Of a DNA stretch of 64,000 bases, positions 34,711 to 42,044 are shown in pieces. The DNA is from Microbacterium marinilacus (GTDB lineage: Bacteria; Actinomycetota; Actinomycetes; Actinomycetales; Microbacteriaceae). The stretch covers positions 62,001 to 126,000 of the forward strand of contig NZ_JAIJZW010000009.1 of NCBI RefSeq assembly GCF_019753765.1, read 5' to 3'. The stretch's first letter is position 1. The number at the start of each line of letters is the position of its first letter. The translations under genes and the position numbers were made by a program. A model generated the notes under the pieces. The model was not told the origin of the DNA and did not search any database. It saw nothing but the letters and a program-made list of their open reading frames with translations.

Positions 34711-34953
34711 ATGGACAGTCCTCCCGCGGCGCTGGTAGGCGGCAGGGTGCGGCACCTGCTCCGGGAGGCGGGGTGGTCCCAGCGCGCGCTCTCGCGCGCG
34801 ACGGGCATCGCCTACGCCACGCTCGGACGGAAGATCGCCGGCCGCTCGGAGTTCACGATGGGCGAGCTGCTCGCGGTCGCGGAGGCGCTGGCCGTCTCGC
34901 CCGCCGTGCTCGTCGACTCGGGCGCGCGGAGGTCCTCCGACACGACCGGCTGA
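34711..34953 (+). CDS. Small XRE-family DNA-binding protein (Cro-like)
   Basis: An 80-residue protein that is almost entirely a helix-turn-helix: VRHLLREAGWSQRALSRATGIAYATLGRKIAGRSEFTMGELLAVAEALAVSPAVLV. It is transcribed divergently from the XRE-ImmA unit across a region with two palindromes. A TTGACA -35-like box lies at 34675-34680, but the -10 is unclear. The small size and position suggest a Cro-type antagonist, an inference. Confidence 0.78.
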   Translation: MDSPPAALVGGRVRHLLREAGWSQRALSRATGIAYATLGRKIAGRSEFTMGELLAVAEALAVSPAVLVDSGARRSSDTTG

Positions 34954-34990
34954 GCCGCCGGGCAGACGGCCGCGACGGGTCGAGCCGCGG

Positions 34991-35026
34991 CCCCGCGCCC
35001 GCGCCGACGAAGCCGCGGGCGCGGGG
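34991..35026 (+). terminator. Strong GC hairpin after the small XRE gene
   Basis: CCCCGCGCCCGCG (34991-35003) pairs perfectly with CGCGGGCGCGGGG (35014-35026) around a 10-base loop and is followed by TTCG. It lies in the 226-base gap before ddaH, which otherwise holds only a GAGAAT box at 35071-35076 as a possible promoter element. Confidence 0.65.
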
Positions 35027-35179
35027 TTCGAACCGGGCACTCGTCCTCCGCGTCGCGCGCCATGCCGCGTGAGAGAATGTGACCGGCGTGCCCGTGCCGC
35101 TGGCGTCTCATCGCTCCGCCGGGCCCCTGGACAGCGTCCGCCGCACGTTCACCTGAGCATGAAGCCGCAGAGGAGCACG

Positions 35180-36049
35180 ATGTCCGACATCGCACCCGCC
35201 CGCATCCCGCACAAGCGTCGCTACCTGATGTGCCGTCCCGAGCACTACACCGTCAGCTACTCCATCAACCCCTGGATGGAGCCCGCCAACCCCACCGACA
35301 CCGCCAAGGCCATCGCGCAGTGGCAGCGGCTCTACGACACCTACGTCGAGCTGGGGCACGAGGTCGAGCTGATCGACCCGCTCGAGGGCTACCCCGACAT
35401 GGTCTACACCGCCAACGGCGGCTTCCTGATCGACGGCATCGCCTACGGCCCGGAGTTCCGCTACGTCGAGCGCCAGGGCGAGGCGCCCGCCTTCATCGAC
35501 TGGTTCCGCGCGAACGGCTACGACACGCGGGCACCCGAGGAGGTCAACGAGGGGGAGGGCGACTTCCTGCTGGCGGGCGACGTCGTCCTGGCCGGCACGG
35601 GCTTCCGCTCGACCGGCGACAGCCACGGCGAGGTCGCCCGCATATTCGGCCGGGAGGTCGTGAGCCTGACGCTCGTCGACCCCCGCTTCTACCACCTCGA
35701 CACGGCGCTCGCCGTGCTCGACCCCGTCGTCGAGCCCGGCGCGGAGCCGGGCGTCGCGTACCTGCCGCACGCGTTCGACGAGGCCAGCCGCGCCGAGCTC
35801 GAGCGCCGGTTCCCGAACGCGATTCTGGTCTCGGACGAGGACGGCGCCGTGTTCGGCCTGAACTCGGCCAGCGACGGGTACAACGTGATCATCTCGCCGC
35901 GGGCGAAGGGCTTCGAGGTGCAGCTGCGCGAGCGCGGCTACAACCCGATCCTGGTGGACCTGTCGGAGCTGCTGCTCGGCGGCGGCGGCATCAAGTGCTG
36001 CACGCTGGAGCTGCGTGGCGCGGCGGGCGCGGGCGAGGAGACCGCGTGA
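35180..36049 (+). CDS. ddaH: Dimethylargininase/arginine-deiminase-like hydrolase (DdaH)
   Basis: A 289-residue pentein-fold hydrolase. Substrate-binding TANGGFLIDG, the acidic NEGEGDFLLAGD segment, the catalytic His in DPRFYHLDTALAVLD and the catalytic Cys in GGGGIKCCTLELRG are all present in the expected order. DDAH converts methylated arginine or arginine-like substrates to citrulline; in actinobacteria this branch commonly lies beside ornithine aminotransferase and may make ornithine or citrulline. I chose ATG 35180 (AGAGGAG upstream). An in-frame ATG seven codons earlier is possible. Its stop overlaps the rocD start (GTGA), so the two are co-translated. Confidence 0.87.
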   Translation: MSDIAPARIPHKRRYLMCRPEHYTVSYSINPWMEPANPTDTAKAIAQWQRLYDTYVELGHEVELIDPLEGYPDMVYTANGGFLIDGIAYGPEFRYVERQGEAPAFIDWFRANGYDTRAPEEVNEGEGDFLLAGDVVLAGTGFRSTGDSHGEVARIFGREVVSLTLVDPRFYHLDTALAVLDPVVEPGAEPGVAYLPHAFDEASRAELERRFPNAILVSDEDGAVFGLNSASDGYNVIISPRAKGFEVQLRERGYNPILVDLSELLLGGGGIKCCTLELRGAAGAGEETA

Positions 36050-37223
36050 CGGCCGCGCACGAGGCGCACGTCGCCCACAACTACCACCCGCTGCCCGTCA
36101 CCGTCGCCGAGGGCGAGGGGCGTGGGTCACCGACGCCGACGGTCGGCGCTACCTCGACATGCTGTCGGGCTACTCGGCGCTCAACTTCGGACACCTGCAC
36201 CCCGAGGTGGTGCAGGCGGCGCAGGAGCAGCTCGGCCGGCTCACGCTGACGAGCCGCGCCTTCTTCAACGACCGGCTCGGCCCGTTCACGGACGCGCTCG
36301 CCGCCCTGTGCGGCAAGGACCTCGTGCTGCCGATGAACACGGGCGCGGAGGCCGTCGAGACCGGCATCAAGGTCGCCCGCGCCTGGGGCTACCGCGTCAA
36401 GGGCATCGCGGACGGCCGGGCGAAGATCGTCGTCGCCCTCGGCAACTTCCACGGCCGCACCACGACGATCGTCGGCTTCAGCGACGACCCGCAGGCGCAC
36501 GACGACTTCGGGCCGTACGCGCCGGGGTTCGTCGCCGTGCCGTACGGCGACGCCGACGCCCTCGAGGCCGCCATCGACGACGACACCGTCGCCGTGCTGA
36601 TCGAGCCCATCCAGGGCGAGGGCGGCGTCGTGATCCCGCCGGACGGGTACCTGCGCCGGATCCGCGAGGTCACGACCGCGCGCGACGTGCTGTTCATCGC
36701 CGACGAGATCCAGTCGGGGCTGGGCCGCGTCGGCGAGACGTTCGCCTGCGACCGCGAGGGCGTCGTGCCGGACGTGTACCTGCTCGGCAAGGCGCTGGGC
36801 GGCGGCATCCTGCCGGTCTCCGCGGTGGTCGCCGACGAGGACGTGCTCGGGGTCATCCGGCCCGGCGAGCACGGCTCGACCTTCGGCGGAAACCCGCTGG
36901 CCGCGGCCGTCGGCCTGAAGGTCGTCGAACTGCTGCAGACGGGGCGCTTCCAGGAGCGCTCGCGTCAGCTCGGCGAGCACCTGCGGGCCGGCCTCGAGAG
37001 GATCGAGGGACTCACCGCCATCCGCACCGCCGGACTCTGGGCCGGCGTCGACATCGATCCCGCGCTGGGCACCGGCCGGGAGGTCGCCGAGCGGCTGCTC
37101 GCCCGCGGCGTGCTGGCCAAGGACACGCACGGCCAGACCCTCCGCATCGCGCCGCCGCTGGTGATCCGCGCCACCGAGATCGACTGGGCGCTCGAGCAGC
37201 TCTCCGTGGCGCTGAAGGGCTGA
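36046..37223 (+). pseudogene. rocD: Ornithine aminotransferase (RocD) with a one-base frameshift near the N-terminus
   Basis: This PLP-dependent enzyme converts ornithine and 2-oxoglutarate to glutamate semialdehyde and glutamate. From GTG 36046 the frame reads VTAAHEAHVAHNYHPLPVTVAEGEG. The family sequence then continues (WVTDADGRRYLDMLSGYSALNFGH) only in another frame. The break is at a GGGG run, 36117-36120: one inserted G would give EGEGAWVTDADG. Total length, 1178 bases, is one short of a multiple of three. Downstream the enzyme looks intact, with the PLP Lys in YLLGKALGGGILP and GEGGVVIPPDGYLR. The change is either a real inactivating mutation or a base error in the sequence. Confidence 0.85.
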
Positions 37224-37271
37224 GGCGGCCTCCCGCCGCGGCCTCCCGCCGCGCCGCGTCGGCATGAGCGA

Positions 37272-37333
37272 CGGAGATCTGCACGGATTCGGATGGATCC
37301 GCGCGATCCGGTCCGAATCCGTGGATATCTCCG
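37272..37333. terminator. Bidirectional hairpin between rocD and the molybdoenzyme gene
   Basis: CGGAGAT (37272-37278) with ATCTCCG (37327-37333), and ACGGATTCGGA (37283-37293) with TCCGAATCCGT (37312-37322), form two stacked stems separated by a 4+4 internal loop, between convergent genes. Confidence 0.65.
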
Positions 37334-37371
37334 CGTGCGCGGCGGCCGGCGGGGCGGCTCGGGGCCGGTGG

Positions 37372-38907
37372 TCAGCCGACCGTGACCGTGCGCTCGTGCC
37401 AGCCGGTCGCTCCGTCGGGCGCGGGCGGCGCCTGGTCGGGCGTCTGCGTCTCGCCGTCCGCGCCGATCGCCCGGCAGCGGATGACGTGCTGCCCGGGCTC
37501 CGCGGTCCACGGCAGGCTCCACTGCACCCACGTGTCGTCCGAGATCGCCGGCGCGAGATCGGCGGACCGCCAGGCCCCGTCGTCGATCTGCACCTCCACG
37601 CCGTCGACGCCCACGTGCTGCTGCCAGGCGACCCCGGCGACCACGGCGTCCCCCGCCTCGACGCGGTCGCCGCGGCGCGGCACGTCGATGCGCGACTGCA
37701 GCTTGATCGGCCCGCGCTCCGACCAGCCGCGGGTCGTCCAGTACGCGGTCTGGGCATCGAAGCGCGTCACCTCGAGCTCGACGACCCACTTCGTCGCCGA
37801 CACGTAGCCGTACAGTCCCGGCACCACCATCCGCACCGGGAACCCGTGCTCGGGCGGCAGCGGCTCGCCGTTCATGCCGACCGCGAGGAGCGCGTCGCGC
37901 CCGTCGGTGAGCGCCTCCAGCGGGGTCGAGGCGGTGAAGCCGTCGGTCGACCGCGACAGCACCATGTCGGCGTCGGCGGCGGGCGCCGCGCGGGCCAGCA
38001 GCTCCCGGGTGGGGTAGCCCAGCCAGAGCGCGGTGCCGATCAGGTCGCCGCCGACCTCGTTGGAGACGCACGCGAGGGTCGTGCGGCTCTCCTCGAGGGG
38101 CAGCGCGAGCAGCTCGTCCCACGTGAGGGTCACCTCGCGCTCGACGAGGCCGTGGATGCGCAGGCTCCAGTCGGCCGGGTCGACCTGCGGGACGACGAGG
38201 GCGGTGTCGATCCGGTAGAACTCGTCGTTCGGGGTGATGAGCGGCGCGATGCCCGGGACGTCGAGCGCGGCGCCCGCCGGGATCGCGGGGGCCGCGGAGG
38301 CGGGGGCCGGCAGGCGCAGCGCGTCGCGCACGACGGTGACGGCGGCCGCGCCGGCGCGCGAGAGCTGCGCACCGGCCGCGGCGAGCAGGCCGAGGGCCGT
38401 GGCGCCGCCGGCCCAGACGAGGAAGCGACGACGGTCGATGCCGCCCTGCACCGGCTCGTGGCCGCGCGGCCGCCCGGCGATCCGGACGAGGGCGCGCAGC
38501 ACCCATGCCGCCGTCACGCCGGCCACCGCCGACGGCAGCCAGGCCATCGCCGTGGCGTCGGCCCGGGTGACCGCCGTGGCCAGGCCGACGCCGCCGAGAG
38601 CTGCGGCCAGCACCGCGCCGAGCGGAGGGCGCCGCGCCTCCAGCAGCCCCGCGCCCGCCGCGATCGCCAGCAGCACGACCGCGATCAGGACGAGCAGCGC
38701 CGCCTTGTCCGCGGTGCCGAACAGCGCGATCGCCGCGTCCTTCACGGCGGGCGGCGCGAGGTCGATGAGGGCCCCGCCGATCGTCCCGAACGGGCTCGAG
38801 GCGGAGGCGAACAGCGCCGCGGCGAGCTCGCCGAGCCCGGCGCCCGACACGGCGGCGGCCACGCCCGCGGCGGCGGCCCGGGTCCTGCTGCCGTGCTGGT
38901 CGTCCAT
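37372..38907 (-). CDS. Membrane-bound molybdopterin-dependent oxidoreductase, sulfite oxidase family
   Basis: A 511-residue protein. The first 200 residues contain about five hydrophobic segments, then an Arg-rich loop and another helix. The rest is a sulfite-oxidase-type molybdopterin domain with the molybdenum-ligand Cys in TTLACVSNEVGGDLIGTALWLGY and the pterin-contacting FPVRMVVPGLYGYVSATKWV. A Mo-co dimerisation domain with Ig-like strands ends the protein. The active site should face outside the membrane. It probably oxidises sulfite or reduces oxidised sulfur/nitrogen compounds; the exact substrate is not visible. I chose ATG 38907, 21 codons inside a longer reading, because TACCCT lies six bases upstream. 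Confidence 0.87.
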   Translation of the reverse strand: MDDQHGSRTRAAAAGVAAAVSGAGLGELAAALFASASSPFGTIGGALIDLAPPAVKDAAIALFGTADKAALLVLIAVVLLAIAAGAGLLEARRPPLGAVLAAALGGVGLATAVTRADATAMAWLPSAVAGVTAAWVLRALVRIAGRPRGHEPVQGGIDRRRFLVWAGGATALGLLAAAGAQLSRAGAAAVTVVRDALRLPAPASAAPAIPAGAALDVPGIAPLITPNDEFYRIDTALVVPQVDPADWSLRIHGLVEREVTLTWDELLALPLEESRTTLACVSNEVGGDLIGTALWLGYPTRELLARAAPAADADMVLSRSTDGFTASTPLEALTDGRDALLAVGMNGEPLPPEHGFPVRMVVPGLYGYVSATKWVVELEVTRFDAQTAYWTTRGWSERGPIKLQSRIDVPRRGDRVEAGDAVVAGVAWQQHVGVDGVEVQIDDGAWRSADLAPAISDDTWVQWSLPWTAEPGQHVIRCRAIGADGETQTPDQAPPAPDGATGWHERTVTVG

Positions 38908-38913
38908 GGGCCG

Positions 38914-38919
38914 AGGGTA
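38914..38919 (-). promoter_or_regulatory. -10 box of the leaderless molybdoenzyme promoter
   Basis: TACCCT on the minus strand ends six bases before ATG 38907. Confidence 0.55.
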
Positions 38920-38995
38920 CGCCGCCGTGGGCCGCGGGATCTGTTCCCTCCGTCGCGAGCCGTGTCCCACTTCGCGCCGCTATGCGCCATCCCGT

Positions 38996-39044
38996 GTCCC
39001 AGTTGTGGCCCGAGTCGCGGGTGGATAACGGCCGCAACTGGGAC
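38996..39044 (-). terminator. Hairpin after the alpha/beta-hydrolase gene
   Basis: GTCCCAGTTGTGGCC (38996-39010) pairs with GGCCGCAACTGGGAC (39030-39044) with one mismatch and a 19-base loop. It is just downstream of the minus-strand hydrolase gene. Confidence 0.55.
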
Positions 39045-39065
39045 GCGGGCTCGTGCGGCCGGGGA

Positions 39066-39983
39066 TCAGCGGGGCGGGAAGCGCGCGTCGAGCCACGCCA
39101 GCAGGTCGGCGCGGACCTCGGCCTGGGCGACCTCGTTGAAGAGCTCGTGACGCGCATCCGGGTAGACGAGGGTCGTCACGTCGTCGAGGCCGCCCCGCTC
39201 GCGGTAGGCCCGGGCGAGGCGGTGCACCGAGAGGGGGCCGCCGACCGGGTCGTCCCGCCCCACCATCAGCAGCACGGGCACGTCGTGCCCGGCGGCCGCG
39301 CGCAGGCCCCGCCGGGGGCGGCCGTAGAGGCGCGCGGCGTCGACCGGGCCGAACAGGCGCAGGAGCGGTGTGGTCGTCGTGAGGGGGTCGTCGAGGAACG
39401 CCCGCCCGACGGCGGGGTCGGTCGACAGCCACTCCGTGCCCAGCGCGTCCGGTCCCTTCCACCGCGCGTTGAGCGGTGCGGCGTTCAACGACAGGGGCGT
39501 GCGCAGCGCCGACCCGGTGAGGATCGCCGCGTCGTAGGCGTCGGGATGGCGGTCGAGCAGCATCTGCGCGAGGAAGGACCCCCACGAGTGCCCGAGCAGG
39601 ATCAGCGGGACGCCCGGGTGATCGTCCCGGATGACGCGGGTGAGGCGCCAGCAGGCCTCGACCGCCGCGGGGAGGCCGCCGACGCCCAGGCGACCGAGCC
39701 GCGACGCGTCGCCGCCGTGCTGCCGCATGCCCGTGCGGCCGTGGCCGCGGTGGTCGTCGGCGTACACTGTGAAGCCGGCCGCCGTGAGCGCCCCGATCAC
39801 GGCGGCGTAGCGGCCGGCGTGGTCGCCGACGCCGTGCAGCAGCTGCACGACCCCGCGCGGCGCGTCCGTCGTGGGGGCCGAGGCCGGGTGCACGTCGTAG
39901 ACGATCTCGACGCCGTGGTCGTCGGCGAAGGTCCGCTCCTCCGAGCGGGAGCGCGCGTCCGGGTGATCGTGGTCGGAGGGCAT
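39066..39983 (-). CDS. Alpha/beta hydrolase, monoacylglycerol-lipase-like
   Basis: A 305-residue alpha/beta-hydrolase. The oxyanion region VQLLHGVGDHAGRYAAVIGAL and YADDHRGHG match lysophospholipase/monoacylglycerol lipase relatives. The nucleophile elbow is GHSWGS, and Asp and His follow near the C-terminus (GRDDPVGG, DARHELFNE). It probably cleaves glycerol esters or similar small lipids. The ATG at 39983 has a CAGGAT box six bases upstream on the minus strand. Confidence 0.88.
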   Translation of the reverse strand: MPSDHDHPDARSRSEERTFADDHGVEIVYDVHPASAPTTDAPRGVVQLLHGVGDHAGRYAAVIGALTAAGFTVYADDHRGHGRTGMRQHGGDASRLGRLGVGGLPAAVEACWRLTRVIRDDHPGVPLILLGHSWGSFLAQMLLDRHPDAYDAAILTGSALRTPLSLNAAPLNARWKGPDALGTEWLSTDPAVGRAFLDDPLTTTTPLLRLFGPVDAARLYGRPRRGLRAAAGHDVPVLLMVGRDDPVGGPLSVHRLARAYRERGGLDDVTTLVYPDARHELFNEVAQAEVRADLLAWLDARFPPR

Positions 39984-39989
39984 GGCCCG

Positions 39990-39995
39990 ATCCTG
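39990..39995 (-). promoter_or_regulatory. -10-like box of the hydrolase gene
   Basis: CAGGAT on the minus strand ends six bases before ATG 39983, the same hexamer and spacing as before the DUF1990 gene. Confidence 0.45.
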
Positions 39996-40091
39996 TCACC
40001 CTCCCCGCCGAACGAGGTCGAGCGGGCGGGGCCCACGTCGTCCTCCGAGGTGCGTCCGCCCCCACGACGTGGTCGGGAGACGGCCGACAGA

Positions 40092-40123
40092 TCCTTACCA
40101 GAACTAATGAGTTAGGATAAGGA
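40092..40123. promoter_or_regulatory. MarR operator and promoter
   Basis: Nested inverted repeats: TCCTTA (40092-40097) with TAAGGA (40118-40123), and AACT-AATG-AGTT at 40102-40113. The likely -10 box TAGGAT (40113-40118) lies within it, eight bases before the marR ATG. This AT-rich island is a good candidate for autoregulation. Confidence 0.65.
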
Positions 40124-40126
40124 TAT

Positions 40127-40549
40127 ATGCCTGACCTCTCCTCCGACGCCTCCGAGATCCGCTCGGCCACGTTCCGCCTGGCGCGACGCCTGCGCCAGCA
40201 GCGCGCGGTGAAGACCATGTCGGACGGGCAGTTCGCCGTGCTCGTGGCGCTGAAGCTGCACGGCCCGCACACGCTCACGACGCTCGCCGAGCGCGAGGGC
40301 GTGACGGCCCCGTCCATGAACAGGACCGTCAACCACCTCGAGGAGGAGGGCTACCTCACGCGCCGGCCGGACGAGGCGGATCGCCGCAAGGTCAACATCG
40401 AGATCACCGAGTCGGGCCGCTCCGTGATCGACGAGACCGTGCACCGTCCCGACGAGTGGCTGGCCCGCCTCCTCGCCGAGGTGCCCGCCGAGGACCGCGC
40501 CACGCTGCGCGACGCCGCGCGGATCATCCTGGAGGTCATCGAGCGATGA
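40127..40549 (+). CDS. MarR family transcriptional regulator
   Basis: A 140-residue winged-helix regulator: LKLHGPHTLTTLAEREGVTAPSMNRTVNHLEEEGYLTRRPDEADRRKVNIEITESG covers the recognition helix and wing. Length is normal. It starts eight bases after a -10 box embedded in nested inverted repeats and overlaps the following exporter gene by ATGA. It probably represses the pair and is released by a toxic small molecule. Confidence 0.92.
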   Translation: MPDLSSDASEIRSATFRLARRLRQQRAVKTMSDGQFAVLVALKLHGPHTLTTLAEREGVTAPSMNRTVNHLEEEGYLTRRPDEADRRKVNIEITESGRSVIDETVHRPDEWLARLLAEVPAEDRATLRDAARIILEVIER

Positions 40550-41931
40550 GCGCGATGTTCCGGTCCTTCTCGTCGTTCAACTTCCGCGTCTGGTTCATCG
40601 GCGCGCTCGTCTCCAACATCGGCTCGTGGATGCAGTCCACCGCGCAGAGCTGGGTCGTGCTCACGCAGCTGACCGACAACGACGCCGGCGCGATGGGCGT
40701 CACGATGGCGCTGCAGTTCGGGCCGCCGCTCGTGCTCGTCGGCTGGTCGGGCTGGGTGACCGACCGGTTCGACCGCCGGCGCATCCTGATCGTCACGCAG
40801 GTCGCGCTGCTCGCCCTGTCGATCGGCATCGGCACGCTCCTGCTGCTCGACGTCATGACGCTGCCGCTGATGTACTGCTTCGCGCTCGCGATGGGCCTGG
40901 TGGTGGCCTTCGACAACCCGGCCCGGCAGGCGTTCGTGTCCGACCTCGTGGCGCGCGAGAACGCCTCCAACGCGGTGGCGTTGAACGCCGCCTCGTTCAA
41001 CGGCGCCCGGATGTTCGGCCCCGCCGTCGCCGGCCTGCTCATCGTCGCGGTCGGCACCGGCTGGGTCTTCCTCATCAACGCCCTCACGTACCTCGGCATG
41101 ATCGTCGCGCTCCTCGCGCTGCGCACCGGCGAGCTCATCCCGCGCACGATGGACACGGCCTCGACCCGCCTCGCCGACGGCTTCCGCTACGTCGCGCGGC
41201 GCCCCGACCTGCTGGTCGTCTTCGCGATGGTGTTCCTGATGGGCGCGCTCGCGATGAACTTCCCGATCTTCGCGTCCACCATGGCGCTCGAGTTCGGCGA
41301 GGAGGCCGACGGCTTCGGCCTGCTCAGCTCGATCCTCGCGATCGGATCTCTCGCCGGGGCGCTGCTGGCCGCGCGGCGGGCCCGCGCGCGCCTGCGCGTG
41401 GTGATCGTCGCGACGGGGGCCTTCGGCGTCGTCACGATCATCTCGTCGACGATGCCCGTCTACTGGGCGTACGCGATCTGCCTCGTGTTCGTCGGGTTCA
41501 CCACGGTCACCACGCTGACCACCGCGAACGGCTACGTGCAGACCACCACCGACGCGAGCCTGCGCGGTCGCGTCATGGCGCTCTACGTGGCGATCCTGAT
41601 GGGCGGCACGCCCCTGGGGGCGCCGGTGGTCGGCTGGGTCGCCTCCGAGTTCGGCCCGCGCACCGCCCTCCTCGTGGGAGCGGCCGGCGGCCTGGCGGCG
41701 TGCGCCATCGGCCTCATCTGGGTCACCGCGTCCGGCCGCCTGCACCGGCGCGACGAGACCCGGTTCCGGTTCGAGCTCGACGAGACGCGCCCGATCTCGA
41801 TCATCACGCGCGCGCAGCCCATCGTCACCCCCGAGGAGTTCAGCGACCAGGCGGCCGAGACCACGCCGATCCGCCTGGTCGACGACGAGGACGACGACCT
41901 CGACGACGACCGGGTCGCCGCCCGCCGCTGA
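40546..41931 (+). CDS. MFS transporter, EntS-like exporter family
   Basis: A 461-residue, 12-segment transporter. It has the RxWFIGALVSNIGSWMQSTAQSWVVLTQLT start, the loop motif GWVTDRFDRRRILI and VAFDNPARQAFVSDLV that characterise the EntS/tetracycline-like MFS_3 branch of exporters. It ends in an unusual acidic tail (DDEDDDLDDD). Control by the adjacent MarR gene suggests a drug or metabolite efflux pump. I chose ATG 40546, overlapping the marR stop, over a longer reading into marR. Confidence 0.88.
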   Translation: MSAMFRSFSSFNFRVWFIGALVSNIGSWMQSTAQSWVVLTQLTDNDAGAMGVTMALQFGPPLVLVGWSGWVTDRFDRRRILIVTQVALLALSIGIGTLLLLDVMTLPLMYCFALAMGLVVAFDNPARQAFVSDLVARENASNAVALNAASFNGARMFGPAVAGLLIVAVGTGWVFLINALTYLGMIVALLALRTGELIPRTMDTASTRLADGFRYVARRPDLLVVFAMVFLMGALAMNFPIFASTMALEFGEEADGFGLLSSILAIGSLAGALLAARRARARLRVVIVATGAFGVVTIISSTMPVYWAYAICLVFVGFTTVTTLTTANGYVQTTTDASLRGRVMALYVAILMGGTPLGAPVVGWVASEFGPRTALLVGAAGGLAACAIGLIWVTASGRLHRRDETRFRFELDETRPISIITRAQPIVTPEEFSDQAAETTPIRLVDDEDDDLDDDRVAARR

Positions 41932-41942
41932 GCCCGGCCCGC

Positions 41943-41958
41943 TTCCGCTGACCGGAAA
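41943..41958. promoter_or_regulatory. Candidate IclR box 1 (upstream of ilvD-like gene)
   Basis: TTCCGCTGACCGGAAA, 86 bases before GTG 42045. It matches the TTTC-N6-CGGAAA pattern with one difference, and is more symmetrical (TTCCG..CGGAA) than the other copies. Confidence 0.55.
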
Positions 41959-42044
41959 CGGCGCCTCGACGTCGGCGACGGGACGGGAAGGATGGGTCCA
42001 CCGTCGCGTGCACGCGGCGGCCTCGACGAAGAGGGAGGGCACAC

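Noticed and set aside
35020..35040. GGTTCGAACC, resembling a tRNA T-loop and possible integration-site remnant near the XRE-ImmA genes
   Set aside because: The flanks do not form T-arm or acceptor stems and no second copy was seen. The stretch is better explained as the tail of a hairpin terminator.
36015..36120. A start codon at 36015 giving one continuous frame for the aminotransferase
   Set aside because: Its first 35 residues are Arg-rich and unlike the family. The true N-terminus is in the other frame from GTG 36046, so a frameshift is the better explanation.
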